From contig DIYF01000141.1 in the NCBI GenBank assembly GCA_002427745.1, positions 1 to 26,949 of the forward strand: a stretch of DNA of 26,949 nt. The letters are read 5' to 3'. Source of the stretch: Roseivirga sp. UBA6061 (GTDB lineage: Bacteria; Bacteroidota; Bacteroidia; Cytophagales; Cyclobacteriaceae). A model generated the notes under the pieces. The model saw nothing but the letters and a program-made list of their open reading frames with translations. It had not been told where the DNA came from and searched no databases. The position numbers and the translations under genes are program-made. Of this stretch, positions 21,001 through 26,949 are shown piece by piece (positions within the stretch are counted from its first letter, which is position 1; every line of letters starts with the position of its first letter).

Positions 21001-22590
21001 ATGACCGCCATGAAATCCGATCGTACTCCTTTAAGAGCCCTCAGGTGCTGGTCTTATATTTTCCTGTTTCTCATAAGCATTCCGCTCATAAGGGCTCAGG
21101 AAAAACCAGATCTGGCCTCACTGGATTTCAAATCCCCTTTCGAGGAAAAGGTATTCAGCAATCTGGAAGAAGCGCAAGACCTGGATTTACTAATGGCTAT
21201 ATCCGATGGCATGACAGAAGCGAAAGTCAAAGCCATCACCACCTATATATCGGACTTCAGAAAAGCACTGGAAAAGAAAAAATTCGGCTCGAAAAATGAG
21301 GAAAAGAAGCTTAAAATCCTGTTTGACCTCACCCACGATCGCTTCTTTGACCAGTATATAGAGGTATCTAATTTTTACGAGATTTTTCGCACACGGGAGT
21401 ACAACTGTGTGTCAGCTACAGCTCTCTATGCACTTATACTGAAGAGCTATGGCATTCCCTATCAAATCAAGGAAACTCCAACCCATGTATATGCCGTAGC
21501 CTATCCTTATACAAAGAACATTCTGCTGGAGTCCACAGCCCCACAATCCGGTTATTTCTCACCGAGCCAAAAAGACATTGAAAGAGCCGTTGAGGCCCTG
21601 GTGGAATCAAAATATATTAAACAAAGTGAGGTAGACCGGCAGGGAATCACGCAGGTATACAATAACTTCTTTTACAGCAAAGACAACATTGACATCAGGC
21701 AGCTGGCAGGTCTGCAGTATTATAACGAAACCCTGCAGCACCTGGAAAAAGAGCAATACAAAGCGGCACTTAATGCAGTCAGAAAATCAGCTCTGCTCTA
21801 CCCCTCTGAAAAGATAGACTTTCTGGAATCAAGTATCATGGTAAGCATCTTTGCCGAAAGTGATTTCGACTCACTGGACGATATCAGATTACTTGCGGAT
21901 TTCACCAATCTAAATGGTGACTCAGAGTCAATGGTGACCGAAACCTATAAAATCATACTGAACAACAACCTGCTGGTTAAGGATAACGGAGCCTTCGTTG
22001 ACTCGGTCTATCAAACGCTTACAGACAAACTCAAAGATGCTGAGATCAAAAAGACTATTTCTGAAAGCCACTTTATCGCCTATGGCGAATATCACCTGAG
22101 AAAATCTCAGACCACCAAGGCCCTGGAAAAGCTGAAGAAGGCCTATGAACTCAACAGTAAGAATGTGGGCACGCAATCGATGATTACTGATTGTCTTGTA
22201 CAAAAGTTTGCCCGCGGTGGCAGCACACGTACCATCTCCAGTATGAACGAATATGAGGCGGAATTCACTTTCCTGACAGAAAACAGCCTCTACCAATCCA
22301 TCAAATTCTATAACTACAGCTTTTTGGGCTATATGCAATTCAGAGAAGACAACCGGAAAAAGGGGCTTGAATACCTTGGACTCATGGACGAATTGCGGGA
22401 TAAATTCGGGGAAGACCTGAAAATTGATGATGCCCGGTATGGGATGATCTATGCCGAGGCTGGCGCCCACTACTACAGAAAAAAGGAATATCAAAAGGCC
22501 AAAGAAATTATTGAGAAGGGACTGGAAAGGGTACCTGATCATACGGAGCTGATCGCCCGGCTGGAAATAGTGATGGACGCCCTGAAGTAA
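21001..22590 (+). CDS. secreted transglutaminase-like protein with TPR C-terminus
   Basis: The ATG at 21001 (MTAMKSDRTPLR), or the one at 21010, is preferred over the in-frame ATG at 20899 because a signal peptide follows directly (CWSYIFLFLISIPLIRAQ). The mature protein starts with helices. A transglutaminase/cysteine-protease-like core follows, with the cysteine in REYNCVSATALYALIL (C136 from 21001) and the histidine in ETPTHVYAVAY (H162). The usual aspartate is not obvious; E177 is near the right place (LLESTAPQSGYF). From about residue 235 to the end TPR-like pairs repeat (YNETLQHLEKEQYKAAL, AYGEYHLRKSQTTKALEKL, YYRKKEYQKAKEIIEKGL). It may process or crosslink envelope proteins, or be a non-catalytic scaffold. 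The SDR gene starts one base after it. Confidence 0.82.
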   Translation: MTAMKSDRTPLRALRCWSYIFLFLISIPLIRAQEKPDLASLDFKSPFEEKVFSNLEEAQDLDLLMAISDGMTEAKVKAITTYISDFRKALEKKKFGSKNEEKKLKILFDLTHDRFFDQYIEVSNFYEIFRTREYNCVSATALYALILKSYGIPYQIKETPTHVYAVAYPYTKNILLESTAPQSGYFSPSQKDIERAVEALVESKYIKQSEVDRQGITQVYNNFFYSKDNIDIRQLAGLQYYNETLQHLEKEQYKAALNAVRKSALLYPSEKIDFLESSIMVSIFAESDFDSLDDIRLLADFTNLNGDSESMVTETYKIILNNNLLVKDNGAFVDSVYQTLTDKLKDAEIKKTISESHFIAYGEYHLRKSQTTKALEKLKKAYELNSKNVGTQSMITDCLVQKFARGGSTRTISSMNEYEAEFTFLTENSLYQSIKFYNYSFLGYMQFREDNRKKGLEYLGLMDELRDKFGEDLKIDDARYGMIYAEAGAHYYRKKEYQKAKEIIEKGLERVPDHTELIARLEIVMDALK

Positions 22591-22591
22591 T

Positions 22592-23314
22592 ATGGTGACC
22601 TCGAAAAAAGCCATCATTGTTGGAGCATCCTCCGGTATAGGCAAAGCGCTGGCCCTGCAGTTGGCCAATAGTGGCTATAAGACAGCCATCACGGGGCGCA
22701 GAGCCGGGCAACTGGACACTGTAAAGCAGAGCTACCCTGACAATATCATCACCTCCAGCTTTGATTGTACGGAAGCCGATAACGGAACTGAACTGGACGC
22801 CATAACAAAGCGTCTGGGAGGTCTGGACCTGCTGATTATCAGTGCGGGTATGGGAGACCTCAATGAGTCACTTGACCCTGAGATAGAAAACCGCACAAAC
22901 CGCCTGAACATTCTGGCCTTCACAGAAATAGCAGACTGGGCCTATCAACACTTTCATACACAAGGTCATGGTCAGCTTGTGGCCATCACCTCTATTGCCG
23001 GACTTCGGGGTAATAAAATGGCACCTGCCTACGGGGCCTCCAAGGCCTACCAGATCGCCTATATGGAGGGCTTAAGACAAAAAGCGCAGAATGCCCGGAA
23101 GTCTGTTATCATCACAGATATACGGCCGGGTTTTGTGGACACTGCCATGGCCAAAGGACCGGGAAAGTTCTGGGTGGCCAGCCCTGAAAAGGCAGCACGA
23201 CAGATTCTGAAGCATATCCGAAACAAGCGCAGTGTGGCCTATGTAACCAGGCGATGGAGGCTCTTTGCCCTGCTGATGAAGTGGATGCCCCGCGGGCTTT
23301 ACAAACACTTTTAA
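22592..23314 (+). CDS. short-chain dehydrogenase/reductase
   Basis: The 240-residue protein has the Rossmann motif GASSGIG (11-17), the cofactor-side R36-R37 after TAITG which favours NADP(H), and the catalytic triad S134 (ITSIAGLRG), Y147 and K151 (YGASK). The usual NNAG is replaced by ISAG (83-86), a mild deviation. After the catalytic region lies RPGFVDTAM. The C-terminus is basic and hydrophobic (RRWRLFALLMKWMPRGLY), perhaps for membrane contact, as in retinol-dehydrogenase-like SDRs. It begins one base after the transglutaminase-like gene and is 12 bases from the HAD gene, so the three form an operon. Confidence 0.92.
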   Translation: MVTSKKAIIVGASSGIGKALALQLANSGYKTAITGRRAGQLDTVKQSYPDNIITSSFDCTEADNGTELDAITKRLGGLDLLIISAGMGDLNESLDPEIENRTNRLNILAFTEIADWAYQHFHTQGHGQLVAITSIAGLRGNKMAPAYGASKAYQIAYMEGLRQKAQNARKSVIITDIRPGFVDTAMAKGPGKFWVASPEKAARQILKHIRNKRSVAYVTRRWRLFALLMKWMPRGLYKHF

Positions 23315-23326
23315 TACATTGCGGCC

Positions 23327-24022
23327 ATGTCCGTTCAGCTGGTGATCTTCGATATTGATGGTACACTTTCCGATACCAAAAAGGTAGAGGACAAATGCTT
23401 TATGACGGCTTTTCACAAAGCATTCGGGCTTGACATCAGCCAGGCAAACTGGGATGATTTTCCGCACGTTACTGACTGGGCCATCACTGAAACCATTATC
23501 AGCCGGGCCTGGGAAAGACTGCCCACCGCTGAAGAATATGAGCGCATCATAGGCCTTTTTGAAAAAGAACTGATCTCAGAGCTGGAGAGAGAGCCCGGCC
23601 AGTTTAAGGAGATACAGGGTGCCTCCGCTTTCTTTCATCTCCTTCAGGGTCAGGAGGCATTTCAGGTGGGCATTGCCACGGGTTCCTGGTCACGATCTGC
23701 CAGGATTAAACTGAAGGCCATCGGTATTGATCAGACACCTGTTGCTTTTGCCCACAGCGATCTGCACAAGTCAAGAGCAGATATTACCAGGGCAGCCATC
23801 GGTCAGGCACAAGAGCTGACAAAGCGGCCTTTTGACCAGGTCGTTTACTTCGGAGATGGCTCATGGGACTACCGAACCTGCAAGGAGCTTGATATTCCGT
23901 TCATCGGTATCGATGTAAAAAACGATGGCAAGCTCTCGAATCTTGGTGCTCAGCACGTATTTCAGCACTTTAGCCAACAGGAAGCCATCCTTGAGCTGCT
24001 CGACACACTGCGCAGTCAATAA
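23327..24022 (+). CDS. HAD-family hydrolase (phosphoglycolate phosphatase-like)
   Basis: The 231-residue protein has motif I DIDGTLSD (nucleophile D9, acid D11), a helical cap (about 18-92), motif II around ATGSWSRSA, the lysine of motif III in LHKSRAD and motif IV GDGSWDYRTC. This is the PGP/beta-phosphoglucomutase-like class I cap form, so it is probably a small-molecule phosphatase. The substrate is unknown. The neighbouring SDR and transglutaminase-like genes are in the same direction with short gaps. The AraC-like regulator starts 68 bases later. Confidence 0.9.
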   Translation: MSVQLVIFDIDGTLSDTKKVEDKCFMTAFHKAFGLDISQANWDDFPHVTDWAITETIISRAWERLPTAEEYERIIGLFEKELISELEREPGQFKEIQGASAFFHLLQGQEAFQVGIATGSWSRSARIKLKAIGIDQTPVAFAHSDLHKSRADITRAAIGQAQELTKRPFDQVVYFGDGSWDYRTCKELDIPFIGIDVKNDGKLSNLGAQHVFQHFSQQEAILELLDTLRSQ

Positions 24023-24090
24023 GCCCGAAACCACAATCGCAATTGCTATCAAAAATTTCTCCTGTGAAGGCTGTATCATTGCACTGAGAA

Positions 24091-24993
24091 ATGAGTAGCG
24101 AAACAGTCACTTCAGCCACCCACGCCCAGCGCATAGAAAAGACACTGAACTTTATAGAGCAGTCGCTTAAAAGCCCGCTGAACCTGGACCAGGTAGCTGA
24201 AGAAGCCTGTTATTCCAAATATCACCTGATCCGCTTATTTGGAGAAGTTGTGGGTGAAACGGTGATGGATTATATCCGCAAGCGCAGAATTTCGGCTTCA
24301 ACCGCTGAATTGATTACGACAAAGGATTCTATCCTCTCCATCGCGCTGGCTTATCAGTTTGAGTCTCAGGAAGCCTATACCCGCTCTTTTCAGCAGGTTT
24401 TGGGTATGCCGCCCGGTAAATACCGCAGGCGTGGCAACCGGCATCAGGTAGGTTATGAACGTTATACGCTCTCTCCCGAAAACATAAAGAACTTAGAAAA
24501 TTTCAATATGGAACCCCGCATCGTAGAAATAGCAGAAAGAAAACTGGTAGGCATGAAAACAGAAACCTGCCTGATGGACAATCAAATCCCAAAGCTCTGG
24601 CAGACCTTTATGCCCCAGCGTTTTTCCATCCGGAACAGCCTGCTCACCGGCTTCTTTGCCGTGCATGAGCGGGATATGAGTGTCAGTTTTGAAAGCTTCA
24701 CTCCGGCCACGCGCTATACCAGCTGGGCGAGCATTGAGGTTTCGGCCTTTGAGCAAATCCCCGAAGGGATGGAAACACGCTCACTCGCAGGTGGTCTGTA
24801 TGCTATTTTTATCCACAAAGGACCTGCCCAGAACTTTAAGGCTACCATGGACTTCATCCACGGACAATGGTTGCCCAACTCAGTATATGAGATAGACGAG
24901 CGAGATCAATTTGAAATTATGGCCGAAGACTACCTGGGTCCACAGCATCCTGAAGCAGAAGAAGAGGTTTGGGTGCCCATACGCTTAAAGTGA
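24091..24993 (+). CDS. AraC-family regulator with GyrI-like effector domain
   Basis: The 300-residue protein has an N-terminal AraC DNA-binding domain with two helix-turn-helix units (about 14-115): NLDQVAEEACYSKYHLIRLF and SILSIALAYQFESQEAYTRSF, then GMPPGKYRR. The C-terminal half (about 141-300) is a GyrI/BmrR-type ligand-binding domain with VEIAERKLVGMKTE, SLAGGLYAIFIHKGP and AEDYLGPQHPEAEEEVWVPI. This is the Rob-like layout, often a drug or small-molecule sensor. It is not in a clear operon with a target; the HAD/SDR genes or an unlinked gene may be regulated. Confidence 0.93.
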   Translation: MSSETVTSATHAQRIEKTLNFIEQSLKSPLNLDQVAEEACYSKYHLIRLFGEVVGETVMDYIRKRRISASTAELITTKDSILSIALAYQFESQEAYTRSFQQVLGMPPGKYRRRGNRHQVGYERYTLSPENIKNLENFNMEPRIVEIAERKLVGMKTETCLMDNQIPKLWQTFMPQRFSIRNSLLTGFFAVHERDMSVSFESFTPATRYTSWASIEVSAFEQIPEGMETRSLAGGLYAIFIHKGPAQNFKATMDFIHGQWLPNSVYEIDERDQFEIMAEDYLGPQHPEAEEEVWVPIRLK

Positions 24994-25215
24994 TCATTGA
25001 CCGGGTATTGATATTCATTGAGGTTTAGACCTCAGGGGTCAGGCTGCATTGTATCGACAAGTTATCAGTAGTCAGTTAATGGTCATCTGGGGAATATATC
25101 CCCGGAGTTAATGGACGCAAATCATCGGGGGCACTTAATTAGTTGTATCTCGGGTTTGTTTTATAGCAAAATCTAAGCTTACCTTGAGACCACTAACCCC
25201 TTACCTGAAAGCCAA

Positions 25216-25725
25216 ATGAAAAGAGTTTTAATTACAACCTGTCTTTTAGTATCAGTGCACCTTACTATCGTGGCACAAAGTCAGGACTTCAGACAGATTG
25301 AGATTGATAAGCAGGTATGGCAGCCTTTTCATGCGGCATTTGAAGCCAGAGACGCCAAAGCGCTGAACGCACTCTATGCAGATGAGGTGCTGCGGGTAAC
25401 ACCTGATGGGGTAGACACGCAAAACCTGTTTAAGCAGCAGAATGTTGAGAGCTATGCCAGCAGCCGGAATAGCGGAATAAAGACTTCGCTCGACTTTTGG
25501 TTTGAAAGCCGGCAAACCACGGATGACACTTCCTACGAAACAGGCATTTTTAAAATTACCTCAGATAATAAGGGCAACCGCAGTACCTTCTACGGTCAGT
25601 TTCATATCGTGATTAAGAAGATTAACGGCACCTGGAAAATCACCCAGGACTGGGATTCTCCCAACATTAACGGTCGGGCTATTACGGCCGAAGATTTTAA
25701 GCGAAAAGCTCCTATACAGTTTTAG
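25216..25725 (+). CDS. secreted NTF2/SnoaL-like protein (DUF4440 type)
   Basis: The 169-residue protein has a signal peptide (MKRVLITTCLLVSVHLTIVA, cut near AQS). The NTF2-like cone fold follows: helix VWQPFHAAFEARDAKALNALYAD region with WQPFHAAFEARDAKALNA, then strands TSYETGIFKIT, STFYGQFHIVIKKINGTWKI and DWDSPNI. Proteins of this form bind small ligands or act as isomerases/ketosteroid-like enzymes; no catalytic aspartate can be assigned with confidence. It is preceded by a 222-base region that holds no other gene and is convergent with the NSS transporter gene (9-base gap). Confidence 0.82.
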   Translation: MKRVLITTCLLVSVHLTIVAQSQDFRQIEIDKQVWQPFHAAFEARDAKALNALYADEVLRVTPDGVDTQNLFKQQNVESYASSRNSGIKTSLDFWFESRQTTDDTSYETGIFKITSDNKGNRSTFYGQFHIVIKKINGTWKITQDWDSPNINGRAITAEDFKRKAPIQF

Positions 25726-25734
25726 GCATCAGCC

Positions 25735-26949
25735 TTAAAACGACTGCAGAAAGATCAACAGGATCAGCACCGGGCATACCACTTTAAGGAATATGGGCCA
25801 GATCTTATAGAAAAAGCTCTGTTCAATTTCAGGAAAACCATTCTTCAACTCGTTCAACAGAATATTCTTCCTGATTACCCAGCCGGCAAAAATGGCGATG
25901 GCCAGACCTAGAAAAGGCTGCCCATAAACCGTGGTAGCCGTAACAAGGCCATTGAAGAGGGCATCGTAGTTCAGCACCACGATGATACTCACGAGCCAGA
26001 AGAATCCACCCGTAAACAATGTGGCCTTTTTCCGTTCCGCCTTGCCACTGTCGACAACGTAAGCTACTACGGGTTCCAGCATAGCGATGGAAGAAGTAAG
26101 GGCAGCAATACTCATCAGCAGAAAGAAAACCAGCGCCACCACAGGCCCAATGGGACCCATAGAGTCGAAAAGCCCGGGAAGCACCTGAAAAATCAGATTG
26201 GGCCCGGAGATGAGGGCGCCCTGGGCATCAAAGATTTCAGTACCCAGATTGGCCGCAGCATACATAGCCGGGATAATCAACAGACCGGCAATAAAGGCTA
26301 CCCCGATATCGCAAATGGTTACCAGCCAGCCCAGCCTGGTAAGGTTGGCCTCTTTGCGCGTATAAGACCCGTAAACCAGCATGCCGCCTACTCCTAAAGA
26401 AAGAGAAAAGAACGCCTGCCCCATGGCACTCGTAATAAGCTTTGGATCAAAGATTTTGTCGAAATCAGGAAGTAAATAGACGCTAAGCCCCTCTGAAGCT
26501 CCATCCAGGGTAAGCACGTAGATGACCAGGACAGCGAAGAGCACAAAAAGCATTGGCATAAAGCGCTTCGACCATTTCTCTATCCCCTTGTTCACTCCAC
26601 CTGACACAATGAGAATCGTAAGCAAAAAGAAGATTGAGGTAAATACTGCGTTACTGCTTTCACTCTGGCTGATGACCCAATCGGCAAAAGTCTCCATTCC
26701 CAAAAACCGGCCCAGAGGCTCGACAAAATAGGCGATCATTCCTCCGGCTATGATGGAATAAAAGCTGAGAATAAAGCCCACGGTGACCAGGCCCAATATG
26801 CCAATCCAGAAGTACCCTTTACCCCCACCTAGTTTTTTGTAGGCATCGGGAGGCGCGAGACGGGTATAACGACCGATGGTAAACTCAGCCATCAACACGG
26901 GATAGCCCACCAGAAAGGCCAGTATGATATAGACCAGTACAAAAGCCGC
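25735..26949 (-). CDS. sodium-dependent NSS-family transporter, C-terminal part (5' end outside window)
   Basis: The frame is open to the end of the window on the minus strand, so the N-terminus is missing; 404 residues are visible. They include the family's conserved early motif (AFLVGYPVLMAEFTIGRYTR, here the first visible part) and about ten further membrane segments. The unwound helix region FFSLSLGVGGMLVYGSYTRK is typical of bacterial NSS (SNF) sodium:amino-acid or osmolyte symporters. The substrate cannot be read from the visible part. The gene is convergent with the NTF2-like protein gene. Confidence 0.9.
   Translation of the reverse strand, partial: AAFVLVYIILAFLVGYPVLMAEFTIGRYTRLAPPDAYKKLGGGKGYFWIGILGLVTVGFILSFYSIIAGGMIAYFVEPLGRFLGMETFADWVISQSESSNAVFTSIFFLLTILIVSGGVNKGIEKWSKRFMPMLFVLFAVLVIYVLTLDGASEGLSVYLLPDFDKIFDPKLITSAMGQAFFSLSLGVGGMLVYGSYTRKEANLTRLGWLVTICDIGVAFIAGLLIIPAMYAAANLGTEIFDAQGALISGPNLIFQVLPGLFDSMGPIGPVVALVFFLLMSIAALTSSIAMLEPVVAYVVDSGKAERKKATLFTGGFFWLVSIIVVLNYDALFNGLVTATTVYGQPFLGLAIAIFAGWVIRKNILLNELKNGFPEIEQSFFYKIWPIFLKVVCPVLILLIFLQSF

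Noticed and set aside
21928..22668. 246-codon minus-strand frame
   Set aside because: Antisense shadow of the TPR protein end and the SDR start; no domain or signal seen.
1..26949. CRISPR array or complete insertion sequence
   Set aside because: No regularly spaced repeats, no cas-like genes, and the only transposase is a fragment without identifiable ends.

Overview
The window looks like a chromosomal segment of a Bacteroidota bacterium, probably a marine Cytophagales-type organism. The supporting signs are several promoters of the TAnnTTTG type placed only a few bases before start codons, few convincing Shine-Dalgarno sites, and a gene mix typical of that group (LytS/LytR-type two-component pair, DUF6624 TPR protein, Panacea pair, FloA). 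The genus assignment is inference. Most of the sequence is about half G+C and tightly packed, with many convergent gene ends that overlap or nearly touch.

Bases 1-1627 hold the 3' part of a c-type cytochrome-like gene, a clear terminator, and tRNA-Gln(TTG) on the minus strand. From just behind the tRNA to about 4540 the sequence turns clearly AT-rich and accessory in character. It holds a Panacea-domain gene overlapping an unknown partner gene (a likely toxin-antitoxin pair), a coiled-coil protein of unknown function, a stretch of nested inverted repeats that looks like a structured RNA, a 68-residue basic protein, and a cut-off IS1595-type transposase start. This island ends against the 3' end of floA, whose usual last residues are replaced. 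The hexamer AGTATC/GATACT recurs six times between 3327 and 4309, around the two small genes.

From 4588 to 8919 all genes run on the minus strand: an ExbB/MotA-like membrane protein, a secreted TPR/DUF6624 protein, a LytS-type histidine kinase directly abutting its LytTR response regulator, and FloA. A divergent plus-strand block begins at 9146. It contains a TetR regulator and an alpha/beta hydrolase, each preceded by the same palindromic operator, then a pyridoxamine-phosphate-oxidase-like protein, a nucleoside deaminase and a small overlapping gene. An MFS transporter (minus) lies opposite. A secreted S10 peptidase, signal peptidase II and a YdeI-like protein follow, then a lipoprotein esterase (minus).

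Bases 17345-19944 contain three related small membrane proteins of unknown function, a CPBP-type intramembrane protease between them, and an unlisted 51-residue zinc-ribbon/membrane-tail protein on the opposite strand. The last part holds a LysM-GH19 hydrolase without a signal peptide, a run of transglutaminase/TPR protein, short-chain dehydrogenase, HAD hydrolase and AraC/GyrI regulator, a secreted NTF2-like protein, and the C-terminal part of a sodium-dependent NSS transporter that runs off the window.

The best candidates for something undescribed are the Panacea pair with its unrecognised partner, the structured RNA region near 3838-4037 with its linked repeats, and the three-copy membrane family with the CPBP protease and zinc-ribbon protein.
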